This document shows positions 35,913 through 44,244 of a stretch of DNA of 64,000 nt, piece by piece. The stretch lies in contig NZ_JAIQDG010000030.1 of NCBI RefSeq assembly GCF_020037125.1, forward strand, positions 1-64,000, in the 5' to 3' direction. The DNA is from Myxococcus sp. RHSTA-1-4. Its GTDB lineage: Bacteria > Myxococcota > Myxococcia > Myxococcales > Myxococcaceae. Numbering within the stretch: the first letter of the stretch is position 1; every line of letters starts with the position of its first letter. A model generated the notes under the pieces. The model had not been told where the DNA came from, ran no database searches, and saw nothing but the letters and a program-made list of their open reading frames with translations. The position numbers and the translations under genes were made by a program.

Positions 35913-37009
35913 ATCAACGTGTCGCCAATCGGATCAACGCCATCGTCGTATCGGCCTACAAGTTCATGGGCTCGGTGTTGCTGGCGCTGATCCTCCTCGG
36001 GCTCATCTCCTTCCTCACCGTGCAGGGCTTCTTCATGGTGAGCCGGAGCTGGGTGACGCCCACGGTGGTCTCGCCCACGGACACGGAGATCCTCACCCTC
36101 AACACCCAGGTGGCGGCGCAGACGTCCGCCCGGGACCACGTGCTCGCGGAGCGCCGCACGGTGGAGGACCGCATCGCGGATGCCGAGCGCATCATCACCG
36201 CCGAGCGCGCCTTCCAGCATCGCTTCCAGGTGGCGCTGCGCGGCGAGAAGTCCTCGCGGGACAAGGTGGCCCGGCGGCTGACGCAGCTCCGGCGCGAGTA
36301 CGGCCTGGCCCGGGACGAAATCGTCCAGTCCAACCGCGCCTTCTCCGGCCTGACGCGCGTGCGCACGGACGCGCTGTACGGGGCGCGCCTGCTGGAGCAG
36401 GAGGAGAAGCTCACCATCAACCACCACCTGGCGCAGCTCGCGCAGAGCAACCTCTCCCTGGCGCAGACCTCCGTGGACCTGGAGACGCGGCTGGAGTCGC
36501 TCCAGCGGGAGATCTCCGGCCTGGTGGCGGTGCAGAACGGGCTGGGCAAGGGCACCACCCCGGACGGCATGACGACGGACGTGCTGCTGCTGGAGCGCGA
36601 GCACACGCAGTCCGTGCTGGAGGTGGCCCGCGCGCAGGCCACCCTCAAGAGCCTGAAGCAGGACCTGAAGGCCCTGGACGAGGTGGCGCAGCGGTACGAC
36701 ACGCTGATTGCCTCGCTGCGCGCGTCGCCGTACCTGCGGGCCATCGAGAAGGACCTGACGGTGGCCTTCGTCCCCTACGAGAACCTGAAGCACGCCGAGC
36801 ACGGCACCCCGCTGTACGCCTGCGCGGCCAAGCTGTTCTGGTGCCGCGAGGTGGGCGTGGTGGGCGAGGCCCTGGAGGGCGAGGTCGTCATCAAGCACCC
36901 CATCCGCCAGTACATGCTCCGCGGCGTAATGGTGGAGATCCAACTCACGGATGCGCCCGCGGCGCGAGAGGACCTGCTTCACCTGAGCAGGCCACCGATG
37001 CTGCTGTAA
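35909..37009 (+). CDS. HlyD/membrane-fusion-like inner-membrane adaptor
   Basis: The 366-residue protein has one membrane helix near residues 17-44 (FMGSVLLALILLGLISFL) and then a long coiled coil (about 60-255). Its C-terminal region FVPYENLKHAEHGTPLYAC resembles the beta-barrel part of HlyD/membrane-fusion adaptors. The start overlaps the stop of the GT2 gene. By analogy with Alg44-type adaptors it may carry a polymer across the periplasm, but it has no PilZ domain. The operon context is the main support. Confidence 0.75.
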   Translation: MNQRVANRINAIVVSAYKFMGSVLLALILLGLISFLTVQGFFMVSRSWVTPTVVSPTDTEILTLNTQVAAQTSARDHVLAERRTVEDRIADAERIITAERAFQHRFQVALRGEKSSRDKVARRLTQLRREYGLARDEIVQSNRAFSGLTRVRTDALYGARLLEQEEKLTINHHLAQLAQSNLSLAQTSVDLETRLESLQREISGLVAVQNGLGKGTTPDGMTTDVLLLEREHTQSVLEVARAQATLKSLKQDLKALDEVAQRYDTLIASLRASPYLRAIEKDLTVAFVPYENLKHAEHGTPLYACAAKLFWCREVGVVGEALEGEVVIKHPIRQYMLRGVMVEIQLTDAPAAREDLLHLSRPPMLL

Positions 37010-37039
37010 GACACACGCTCCTGGAGGTGGAGACAGTCT

Positions 37040-38176
37040 ATGCGGATGATCCTCACTTGCGGCGCGCTGCTGTCCCTGACGGCGCCGGCCGCCCTGGCGC
37101 AGCAGGCACCTCCGTCGGGAACGGCCTCTCCGCCCCAGGTGGAGGACCGGTCCGGGGGCTACTGCGACTTCGTGCGCGGCGTGGCCGACGCGGAGGCGGC
37201 ACTGGAGCTGGCCCCGGAACTGTTCGGCAGCTTCGGCGTGGTGAACACGGGTGAGGCGGAAGGAGGCGCCGGCGCCGTCCCGCTGGGCGAGCCGAAGCTG
37301 CGGCTGACGGCCGGCGTCGACTACGACTTCGTGGGCCTGTACCGGGGAATGACGCTCCGCAAGCGCGCGGAGGCCGAGTGCCGCCGCCAGCGCGCCATCG
37401 CCACCCTCGAGGCCGCCGTGAATCGGGGGAATGGGCTGGGCGAGGAGGCCGCGCTGGAGGCCCGCGCCCGCGTCCTCCAGGACGCCCTGCCCGGCGCCGA
37501 GGAGCGGGTCTCCGCCCTGCGCAATGACCTGCGCGAGGGGAAGACCACCCTGGAGGAGCTCAACGCGGTGCAGGTGCGGCTGGACAACCTGCGCGCCCTG
37601 GCCACGAGCACCGCGCTCGCCCGGCAGCGGCTGGTGTCCCGGCCCCGCTTCCCGGAAGGCCAGCGGCTCGACGCCCTGATGGAGGAGCTGCGCGCCGCGG
37701 ACGACTCGGTGGAGTCGTACACGGGAGGACTGCGGAGCGCGCGGGCCTGGAGCCTGAGCGTGCGCGGCGGGTATGACGAGCTGATAGACGTGGAGCAGGA
37801 GACGCCCCTCTTCGGGCAGGTCACGCTCAGCTACAACCTGGGCAACCTGTGGCAGTCCTCCGCCAACACCCGGGCGCGCGAGGGCCGCCGCCGCGCGCTG
37901 CTCGAGGACGTGGAGGGCGTCCCCCAGCGCATCAACGAGCTGGTGGCCCAGCTTCGGGCCCTCCACCAGACCGAACAGGGCCGCCTGCGCGAGGTCTCCA
38001 CCCTGGTGACGGACCTGGAGGGGCAGCTTCGCGAGGTGGAGGCCTTGCAGACGAGGGAGATCCGCCGCTTCCGCGACTACCTGGTGCTGGAGCTGGCCCG
38101 CCTGCGCGCGGAGCAGGCCTACCTGCGCGCCCACGTGGAGTCACTCAACACGTTCCTGGGAGCCGGGACGCCGTGA
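37040..38176 (+). CDS. exported coiled-coil protein, possibly TolC-like outer-membrane component
   Basis: The 378-residue protein starts with a signal peptide ending in PAALAQQ. After about 100 residues it is dominated by two long helical stretches rich in Glu, Arg and Leu (about 115-215 and 285-375). These flank a middle part with short beta-like strands (WSLSVRGGYDELID, GQVTLSYNLGNLW). Alternating helical hairpins and strands resemble TolC-type outer-membrane factors in outline, though I recognise no exact family. Its place after a GT2 and a HlyD-like adaptor fits an export channel or periplasmic scaffold. Confidence 0.65.
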   Translation: MRMILTCGALLSLTAPAALAQQAPPSGTASPPQVEDRSGGYCDFVRGVADAEAALELAPELFGSFGVVNTGEAEGGAGAVPLGEPKLRLTAGVDYDFVGLYRGMTLRKRAEAECRRQRAIATLEAAVNRGNGLGEEAALEARARVLQDALPGAEERVSALRNDLREGKTTLEELNAVQVRLDNLRALATSTALARQRLVSRPRFPEGQRLDALMEELRAADDSVESYTGGLRSARAWSLSVRGGYDELIDVEQETPLFGQVTLSYNLGNLWQSSANTRAREGRRRALLEDVEGVPQRINELVAQLRALHQTEQGRLREVSTLVTDLEGQLREVEALQTREIRRFRDYLVLELARLRAEQAYLRAHVESLNTFLGAGTP

Positions 38177-38952
38177 GGCCACGAGGGGCCGCGCGGCACG
38201 TGCTCGCCGCCAGTGCCGCCGTGGCCGGCCTGCTCGGACTCGGAGGCCTGGTATTGGGGGACTCATGCGCGGGCGCGCGGCCGGAGCGGTCCGCCCGCCG
38301 GGCCTCCGAGCGGACGCGGCCCGAGGAGCCGCGGGGTGCGCCCGAGGCACGGCGCGGAAAGGGCGGCGGGTCCGGGGCCATGTCCATGAAGGAGGTGACG
38401 CTGTCCCGGCTGGACGTCACGCAGGGGGAGCTGCGTCCCGGCCCGGACGGGCGGCTCACCGTCGAGGCGCCCCGCATGCGCGCGGTGGTCCCCGGTACGA
38501 AGGCTTCCGCGGCGGAGCTGCGCTTCACGTTGCTGGGGCCCACGCGGCGGCAGGTCGCGCTCGCCTCGGGGGCACAGCGCCAGCAGGTGGGCCTCAAGCT
38601 GCGCGCGCTCGACGGCTGCAACCTGGTCTACGTGATGTGGAGGCTCGCGCCGAAGCCGGGCATCGTCGTCAGCTACAAGCGCAACCCGGGGCAGCACCTC
38701 AGCGGCGAGTGCGGCAACGGGGGCTACACCACGGTGCGCCCCGCCCGCCAGGTGCGCGTGGCCGTGCCGGCACCCGGCACCTCGCACACGCTGCGCGCCG
38801 TGCTCGACGGCGGCACGCTGCGCGTCTGGGCGGACGGCGAGCTCGCGTGGGAGGGCGACCTGCCCGAAGAGGCGCTCGCGCTCGACGGGCCCGTGGGCCT
38901 GCGCTCGGACAACGTGCGACTGGCGCTCCGGTTCTACGGCCCGCTGCCCTGA
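38173..38952 (+). CDS. exported protein with predicted concanavalin-like glycan-binding domain
   Basis: The 259-residue product starts at a GTG that overlaps the previous stop (GTGA). A hydrophobic N-terminal segment (HVLAASAAVAGLLGLGGLVL) suggests export, followed by a charged low-complexity stretch. Residues about 75-259 form a predicted beta-sandwich (LRFTLLGPTRRQVALASG, VRVAVPAPGTSHTLRAVLDG, LRVWADGELAWEGDLP) like LamG/laminarinase-type domains. It has no recognisable catalytic residues, so it may bind the polymer made by this operon. This is the last gene before a terminator-like hairpin. Confidence 0.65.
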   Translation: MRPRGAARHVLAASAAVAGLLGLGGLVLGDSCAGARPERSARRASERTRPEEPRGAPEARRGKGGGSGAMSMKEVTLSRLDVTQGELRPGPDGRLTVEAPRMRAVVPGTKASAAELRFTLLGPTRRQVALASGAQRQQVGLKLRALDGCNLVYVMWRLAPKPGIVVSYKRNPGQHLSGECGNGGYTTVRPARQVRVAVPAPGTSHTLRAVLDGGTLRVWADGELAWEGDLPEEALALDGPVGLRSDNVRLALRFYGPLP

Positions 38953-38981
38953 GCGGACGACGGACACCGCTGCCCGCTCCA

Positions 38982-39007
38982 GGAGCCGGCCCTGCTCCAC
39001 CGGCTCC
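38982..39007. terminator. hairpin between convergent genes
   Basis: A perfect 8-bp inverted repeat GGAGCCGG/CCGGCTCC with a 10-nt loop lies between the end of the polysaccharide operon and the end of the MBL-Rieske gene. No T-tract is present. Confidence 0.4.
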
Positions 39008-39021
39008 CGGTCGATTCCGCG

Positions 39022-40629
39022 CTACGCGCGCGGATGGAGTCCGCCGGGCGTGGGCGTGGCGGTCTTCTCCTGGCGCTCCTGCACCGGCTCCGCGCAGACC
39101 GTGGAGTTGTTCATCCGGCAGCGGCCGCCGTCCGCCAGGTCGAACTGCCAGCGGTGGCGCGGACACACCAGGAAGCGGCCCTCCTCCACCCACCCCTCGG
39201 ACAGGTCCGCGCCCTGATGGGGGCAGAAGCGCTGGATGGAGAACTTCTTCCCCCCCGCCTCCACCACCGTGCGCTCGCGATGCGCCTCCGTGGCGCGGAT
39301 GCCGTCGCAGAACTCGCGCATGTCGGCAATCTCCACGCCCAGGAAGCCGTGCAGCACCGGCTCGTACACGTCCGGGTTGCGGCTGAGCCGCAGGCGGAAG
39401 GACAGCAGGAAGTCCTCCCAGTTCAGCTTCCGGTCCAGCACGCGCACGATGTCCGCCGCGCTCGCCTTCATCGTGTAGCGCACCGCCTCGCGGATCTCCG
39501 GCACCACGTCCACCCGCCGGCCCTTGAAGTCCACGCGCAGCAGCCGGTCCGGCAGCTCCGTCAGCTGCACGTACAGCGGCATGCCCACCCGGTCGTGCAG
39601 GTCCAGCAGGTCCAGCTTGCGCTGGAGCTCCACCCGCAGCCGCTCGTGGATTTCATCCACCTCCGCGCGCAGCAGGTTGCGCCGCCGCTCGCGGAAGACG
39701 TGCTCCTGCATGGCCGCGTACGTGTGCAGGTACTGCTCCAGGTTCTCAGGCGTCACGCGCTCCGGCGCCATCGCGGCGTACTCCAGCGAGCGCACGTCCA
39801 GCACGTCCCCGGGCATGGGCTCCAGGTAGCGCGTTGCCGCCTCCGGCAGCCGCTGCTTCAGGAACGTGAAGAGCTGCGTCGCGTTGGGGAAGATGTTCAC
39901 CTTCTCGAAGTTGAGGTGGAACAGCGCCGGGTCCAGGAAGCACGCCGGGCCCGCCGCGGCGATGTAGGCCCGCGGCTGCACCACCTCGAGCGCGCGCGCC
40001 ACCACCTCGAACTTGCTGTCCCGCTTCTTCATCGAGATGGAGGCGTACGTCTCCGCCGCGTACTCGTAGCAGGTGGGGTGCCAGATGGCCCCGGAGAACT
40101 GCGCGGAGAACACGTCGATGGGCCCCTCCTCCGCGACGATGCGCGCCAGGCGGTCATGGAGCTTGCAGTCGTTGAGGTTGAGGAAGCACTGGTTGTCCCC
40201 GCGCACCAGCACCGCGGAGTCCCGGTTGGTGCCCTGCTCGGACACGAACAGCTTGATGTAGCCGCCCTGGATGGGGACCTCGCGCCCGTCCTCGCAGGCG
40301 ATGACCCGCGTGCAGCCGTACTTCGCGAAGACGTCCTGCAGCTCGGAGCGGTGGAAGCGCGGCACCAGCACCGTGAAGTCACGCTGCTGGACGGTGGCGA
40401 GGAACTCCGGGTCGAAGTGGTCCTTGTGCTCGTGGCTGATGTAGAGGAACCGCTCCTTGCCCGGAGTCGCCAGCTTCTCGCGCACCAGCGGAGCCAGGTG
40501 GTGGTTGCGAGGAAGCTGCATCCACGCCGAATCGAACGCGCCCCGCGGGGAGAGCCACGGGTCCATCACCACGATGGCCCCCGAGGTCTCCACCACGAAG
40601 CCGGCGTGGCCCAGGAAAGTAATCTGCAT
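39022..40629 (-). CDS. MBL-fold hydrolase fused to a C-terminal Rieske [2Fe-2S] domain
   Basis: The 535-residue protein opens with a metallo-beta-lactamase fold (QITFLGHAGFVVETSGAIVV) with metal motif His66-x-His68-x-Asp70-His71 (SHEHKDH). A helical middle region follows. The C-terminal Rieske domain has Cys469-Pro-His471 and Cys489-Pro-Arg-His492, the complete cluster ligand set. The ATG at 40629 is used because GAAGGGAAG lies upstream; one at 40650 has no such site. The combination recalls CMP-Neu5Ac hydroxylase, which joins a Rieske domain to an MBL-like fold but, as I recall it, in the opposite order. It may be a redox enzyme acting on a sugar or sugar nucleotide; the substrate is unknown. 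Confidence 0.85.
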   Translation of the reverse strand: MQITFLGHAGFVVETSGAIVVMDPWLSPRGAFDSAWMQLPRNHHLAPLVREKLATPGKERFLYISHEHKDHFDPEFLATVQQRDFTVLVPRFHRSELQDVFAKYGCTRVIACEDGREVPIQGGYIKLFVSEQGTNRDSAVLVRGDNQCFLNLNDCKLHDRLARIVAEEGPIDVFSAQFSGAIWHPTCYEYAAETYASISMKKRDSKFEVVARALEVVQPRAYIAAAGPACFLDPALFHLNFEKVNIFPNATQLFTFLKQRLPEAATRYLEPMPGDVLDVRSLEYAAMAPERVTPENLEQYLHTYAAMQEHVFRERRRNLLRAEVDEIHERLRVELQRKLDLLDLHDRVGMPLYVQLTELPDRLLRVDFKGRRVDVVPEIREAVRYTMKASAADIVRVLDRKLNWEDFLLSFRLRLSRNPDVYEPVLHGFLGVEIADMREFCDGIRATEAHRERTVVEAGGKKFSIQRFCPHQGADLSEGWVEEGRFLVCPRHRWQFDLADGGRCRMNNSTVCAEPVQERQEKTATPTPGGLHPRA

Positions 40630-40878
40630 GGAAGTCTTCCCTTCGGACATGAGGACAGACGGATGCCGGCGGCTTGGCGCGTCGGCGCTCGAAGGCTGGG
40701 AACCGCCAGTCCCCCCGGCCACCTGCCCTCCGGTACGATGCGAGCGTCCATCCGGCGACGCCCCCTCCGTCCGCCTGGAAACACGAAGGGCGCGAAGGGC
40801 CTCTGCCCTCCGCGCCCTCGTTGACTTCCGCACGGTGGGTTCCCCATGTGACGGGGGCACCACCGACTCAGTCACGCG

Positions 40879-41964
40879 CTACGGCTGGATTTCGCGAACG
40901 GACAGCCACTTGAAGTCCACGTCGCTGGCGTTGTCCCAGCGGAACGTGGCGATGGGGCCACCCCAGGTAATGGGCATGGCACCCACGGCGCCGCCGCAGT
41001 GCTGGGCGTCGCCGCCCCAGGCACCCGCGTCCACCATGTCGTCGACCTTCTTCCAGGTGACCTTGTCGGCGTTCTCGTTGACGTACAGCTCCAGCCGCAC
41101 GGCCTCCTTGCCGGCGTTGGTGGTGTTGCGCATCACCGCCTTGAAGCCCACCCAGCGGCCCTTGAGCGCGGTGGTGGCGGGCTTGTAGGGCCCCTGCTCG
41201 TAGGAGACGTGCCACGTCTCCTTCTGCCAGCGGGCGCGGCCGTCGTAGTGGAGGGCGCCCTTGTAGCTGCTGCCCTCGCAGCCCGAGTTGTCGTCGTTGT
41301 GCTTGCCGCCGCGCGCGTACCAGTCGAAGTTGTCCGACGTGTCGGTGGCACCGTTGAGCTTCACGAAGCCCGTGATCTCCACGTTCTTCCAGTCGTTCGG
41401 CGCCTGCATGTAGCCGCGGCTGGCCAGCACGTCCCGGTCGTACGTCGGAATCTGCGAGGCGCTGTAGCCCGTGGACGTGAAGACGGACATGCGGACCTTG
41501 GTGCTCTTGATCTTCCAGGAGCCGTCCGCGTTGCGGGTGATGGTGTTCTGCGGGTCGAACCGCCGGTCCGACGTCGCGTTGTCCGCGAGGAACCACTCCT
41601 CACCGCCCGCCACGCTCGGGTACAGCATCGTCACGCCGAACTTGTCCGTGCCCTGCTGGGTCGGAGTCGTGGGCGGAGGCGTGGGCTCGGGCTCGGGAGT
41701 CGGCGCGGGGCTGGGGTCCGGCGTGGGCTGCGGCTCCGGAACCGGCTCGGGCGTGGGCGTGGGCTCCGGTGCCGGAGCGGGGGTGGGCGCCGGCTGCGCC
41801 ACGGGAGGCTCGGACGGAGCTGGAGCGGGCGCGGGAGCCTGCGGCTGCTCTGCGGGCGGCTCGACGGCCCCTGGCGTATCGGTCCCTTCGTTACCAGCGT
41901 TGCTGCAACCCGCGCTCAGGAAGAGCATGGCGCCAACGGTCGAGGCGAGAAGTCGGTTCCGCAT
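40879..41964 (-). CDS. lipoprotein with proline-rich linker and concanavalin-like C-terminal domain
   Basis: The 361-residue product has a lipoprotein signal (RLLASTVGAMLFLSAGC), then about 80 residues of Pro/Ala/Glu-rich linker of PAPTPAPAPEPTPTPEP type. A compact C-terminal domain (about 110-361) begins KFGVTMLYPSVAGGEEW and contains WYARGGKHNDDNSGCEG, KGRWVGFKAVMRNT and HCGGAVGAMPITWGG. The domain looks like a beta-jelly-roll of the polysaccharide-lyase/carbohydrate-binding type. I cannot name the family or show catalytic residues. The linker would hold it away from the outer membrane. ATG at 41964 is preferred over the TTG just upstream. Confidence 0.8.
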   Translation of the reverse strand: MRNRLLASTVGAMLFLSAGCSNAGNEGTDTPGAVEPPAEQPQAPAPAPAPSEPPVAQPAPTPAPAPEPTPTPEPVPEPQPTPDPSPAPTPEPEPTPPPTTPTQQGTDKFGVTMLYPSVAGGEEWFLADNATSDRRFDPQNTITRNADGSWKIKSTKVRMSVFTSTGYSASQIPTYDRDVLASRGYMQAPNDWKNVEITGFVKLNGATDTSDNFDWYARGGKHNDDNSGCEGSSYKGALHYDGRARWQKETWHVSYEQGPYKPATTALKGRWVGFKAVMRNTTNAGKEAVRLELYVNENADKVTWKKVDDMVDAGAWGGDAQHCGGAVGAMPITWGGPIATFRWDNASDVDFKWLSVREIQP

Positions 41965-42317
41965 CAATGTCGCTGTCCTTCTTCGGAGGGCCCGAGAGTG
42001 TCCGGAGCCGCGACGCCAATCGCCGGCGGCCTCCTGGACGCGCCCCCCGCTCCACGGGCCGGAATGCCTCGCGGGAGGGGACGCCTGGCTGGTCTCGTGG
42101 CCCCGTGACTGTTCAGTCCAACCGGGCCGGAAACCAACTCACCATTTTGTTAATTAGTTCCCAAGCCGTGGCTGGGCATCAGGGCCCCTGTTCGCCCGCT
42201 CCCACCGTGGACGGAGGGGCATCCCCTGGGACGGCCGGACACATCGGTTTTCTCGATGAAGCGCGCCTGGAATCTCTATTTGTCGAAGAGACGGGCGCTT
42301 CTTAACTCTCAGTCCCC
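41965..42317. promoter_or_regulatory. 353-nt divergent intergenic region
   Basis: It separates the lipoprotein gene from the TerC gene. An A/T-rich patch (CCATTTTGTTAATTAGTTCC, around 42142-42161) stands out from the GC-rich surroundings and is the best promoter candidate. Arms GAAGCGC (42258-42264) and GCGCTTC (42295-42301) can pair just upstream of the TerC start. I looked for the yybP-ykoY manganese riboswitch common before TerC genes and did not find its conserved elements. Confidence 0.4.
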
Positions 42318-43295
42318 ATGGAGACCTTCGAGAGTGTAGGCAGTCCGGCCCTCTGGGGCGGGTTCATTGCCTTTGTCATCGCGATGCTGGCGCTGGACCT
42401 GGGCGTCTTCCACCGGAAGGCCCACGTCGTGAAGTTCAAGGAGGCGCTCGGCTGGAGCGCGGTGTGGATCAGCCTGGCGCTCCTCTTCAACGTGGGCGTG
42501 TGGTGGAAGTTCGGGCCCGAGCCGGGGATGCAGTTCCTCACCGGCTACCTCATCGAGAAGTCGCTCTCCGTCGACAACATCTTCGTCTTCGTCGTCATCT
42601 TCTCCGCGCTGCGCATCCCCGCGCTCTACCAGCACCGGGTCCTCTTCTGGGGCATCCTCAGCGCGCTGGTGCTGCGCGCGGTGATGATCTTCGCGGGCGT
42701 GGCGATGCTGGAGCGCTTCCACTGGCTCATCTACGTCTTCGGCGGCTTCCTCATCCTCACCGGCGTGAAGCTCTTCCTGCAGCGCAACAAGGAGGAGCAC
42801 CCGGAGGACGGCTGGATGATGCGGTTCGCCCGGCGCACCATCCCCTCCACCAACACCTTCGACGGGCATCACTTCTTCACGAAGGAGGCGGGCCGCTGGC
42901 TGGCCACGCCGCTGTTCATGGCGCTGCTGCTGGTGGAGGCGTCGGACGTCATCTTCGCGCTCGACTCCATCCCCGCCATCTTCGCCGTCACGAGAGACCC
43001 GTTCATCGTCTTCACGTCGAACATCTTCGCCATCCTCGGCCTGCGCTCGATGTTCTTCCTGCTGGCCGGCGCGGTGGAGAAGTTCAGCTACCTCAAGGTG
43101 GGCCTGGCCGGGGTGCTCGTCTTCGTCGGCGCGAAGATGGCCGTCGTGGACTTCGTGAAGATTCCTCCCGCGCTGTCGCTGGCCGTCATCGCCACGATGC
43201 TCGGGGCCAGCATCGTGGCCTCGCTCATCAAGAACCGGAACGCCCCGGCCACGACGCCGGCCCAGCGGGAGCTGGCCGAGGCGCCCAAGGCCTGA
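42318..43295 (+). CDS. TerC/Alx-family integral membrane protein
   Basis: The 325-residue protein has about nine membrane helices. The family signature acidic residues sit inside helices: ALDLGVFHRK, SLSVDNIFVFVVIF and LLVEASDVIFALDSIPAIFA. TerC-family proteins are linked to tellurite resistance and to manganese export (Alx, MeeF/MeeY). Manganese or other metal-ion handling is therefore likely, with no sign of the other ter operon genes here. The ATG at 42318 matches the family start although no good ribosome binding site is visible. Confidence 0.92.
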   Translation: METFESVGSPALWGGFIAFVIAMLALDLGVFHRKAHVVKFKEALGWSAVWISLALLFNVGVWWKFGPEPGMQFLTGYLIEKSLSVDNIFVFVVIFSALRIPALYQHRVLFWGILSALVLRAVMIFAGVAMLERFHWLIYVFGGFLILTGVKLFLQRNKEEHPEDGWMMRFARRTIPSTNTFDGHHFFTKEAGRWLATPLFMALLLVEASDVIFALDSIPAIFAVTRDPFIVFTSNIFAILGLRSMFFLLAGAVEKFSYLKVGLAGVLVFVGAKMAVVDFVKIPPALSLAVIATMLGASIVASLIKNRNAPATTPAQRELAEAPKA

Positions 43296-43305
43296 GCCCC
43301 GGCCC

Positions 43306-43656
43306 TCAGGAGGAGGCGGAGGCGTGCGACAGCCGGACGAAGTCCAGCCAGGCGCGCACCGCCTCCTCGAAGTCCTCCAGGGGCAGGTGCTGCGTGCGCC
43401 CCGGAATCGCGTCCTCGGTGCGGAGCGTGGCCCGCGCCGGGGTCAGCTCCAGGCTCCAGCACTCCCCCGGTACCTCCCAGACGCCCGTCCGGCCGGCGCG
43501 GAGCTCGCGGACGAGCTCCAGCAACCGCTCCGCCGCGCCCGAGCCTGGCCGGAGCTCCTCGGAGAGGTAGTCCGCCAGCACGTCGTTCGGCCGCGGGGCC
43601 CGCACCACCACGCGACCGCGCGGCTCCCAGATGAATCGGAGGTTCCTCGTCGACAC
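43306..43656 (-). CDS. UPF0231/YacL-like small protein
   Basis: The 116-residue soluble protein begins STRNLRFIWEPRGRVVVRAP and ends with DFEEAVRAWLDFVRLSHA. Length, order of strands and the C-terminal helix recall the YacL/UPF0231 family, whose function is unknown. The start is a GTG without a clear ribosome binding site. It is convergent with the TerC gene, 10 nt apart. Confidence 0.7.
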   Translation of the reverse strand: MSTRNLRFIWEPRGRVVVRAPRPNDVLADYLSEELRPGSGAAERLLELVRELRAGRTGVWEVPGECWSLELTPARATLRTEDAIPGRTQHLPLEDFEEAVRAWLDFVRLSHASASS

Positions 43657-43737
43657 GCACCGAGGGTGGCACGCCCGCGCCCCCCGTAGTACCGGCGGCG
43701 GGGGCAGGTCCGGGGGTAGTGAACACTCGGGGGCCGG

Positions 43738-43790
43738 AAAAAGAAGAGGCCGTGAGTCTTGGAGTTTCCTCCCGGACTCACGGCCTCTTC
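43738..43790 (-). terminator. rho-independent terminator after tRNA-Val
   Basis: A perfect 16-bp stem is formed by 43743-43758 and 43775-43790 (core GAGGCCGTGAGTC), with a 16-nt loop. On the minus strand it is followed by a T-rich tract (TTTTT at 43742-43738). It lies 4 nt after the tRNA 3' end, so it ends the tRNA transcript. Confidence 0.85.
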
Positions 43791-43794
43791 GAAG

Positions 43795-43866
43795 TGGGCG
43801 CAGCAGGGTTTGAACCTGCGACCCCTGCCGTGTGAAGGCAGTGCTCTACCGCTGAGCTATACGCCC
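43795..43866 (-). tRNA. tRNA-Val(CAC)
   Basis: Read on the minus strand the 72-nt gene starts GGGCGTATAGCTCAG. The acceptor stem pairs GGGCGTA with TGCGCCC and the discriminator base is A. The anticodon stem CTGCC/GGCAG encloses TTCACAC, giving anticodon CAC for the valine codon GTG. The T-arm is GCAGGTTCAAACCCTGC. CCA is not encoded. Confidence 0.95.
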
Positions 43867-43957
43867 TTGCTGTCTGTCTCGCCGCTGCGTGCTGCGCGTC
43901 AGCGGCGAACGCGGGTGTAGATGCCATTCGCCCGCGCAGGTGTCAACGCAATTTCGA

Positions 43958-44227
43958 CTACAGCGCGTCGAGCTTCTCTTCCAACTCGCGCAGGCGGCGC
44001 TTGAGTCCCGAGAGCTGCTTGCCCAGGGCCTTGAACTCGCCGCGGGGGGCGAAGTTGAGCGCCTTCATCAGCTCCTCCTGCCCCCGGTCGAGCGCCTGCT
44101 TGCCGCGCTGCACCTTCCCAATGGCGCTGGCGATGGCCATGGCGCGCTTCTCGTCGGCCATGAGCTTCTCCATGGCCTTGCCGGACACGTCCAGCGCCTG
44201 CTTCTTCAAGTCGTCCCGGATGCCCAT
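43958..44227 (-). CDS. small coiled-coil protein of unknown function
   Basis: The 89-residue product starts MGIRDDLKKQALDVSGKAME and is helical and Lys/Glu-rich throughout, ending in a heptad-like KQLSGLKRRLRELEEKLDAL. The ATG at 44227 has GGGAGGGG upstream. It lies 17 nt after the SCP2-like gene and is probably cotranscribed with it and the Hsp70. I do not recognise the family. The gene upstream of the tRNA on the same strand ends here. Confidence 0.75.
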   Translation of the reverse strand: MGIRDDLKKQALDVSGKAMEKLMADEKRAMAIASAIGKVQRGKQALDRGQEELMKALNFAPRGEFKALGKQLSGLKRRLRELEEKLDAL

Positions 44228-44244
44228 GTGTCCCCTCCCGGCGC

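Noticed and set aside
39034..40824. Long plus-strand frame opposite the MBL-Rieske gene, and 47161-48729 opposite the helicase
   Set aside because: Both are mirror frames of well-supported genes and show no recognisable protein features.
41965..42317. yybP-ykoY manganese riboswitch before the TerC gene
   Set aside because: The conserved sequence blocks of that riboswitch were not found; only a short inverted repeat is present.
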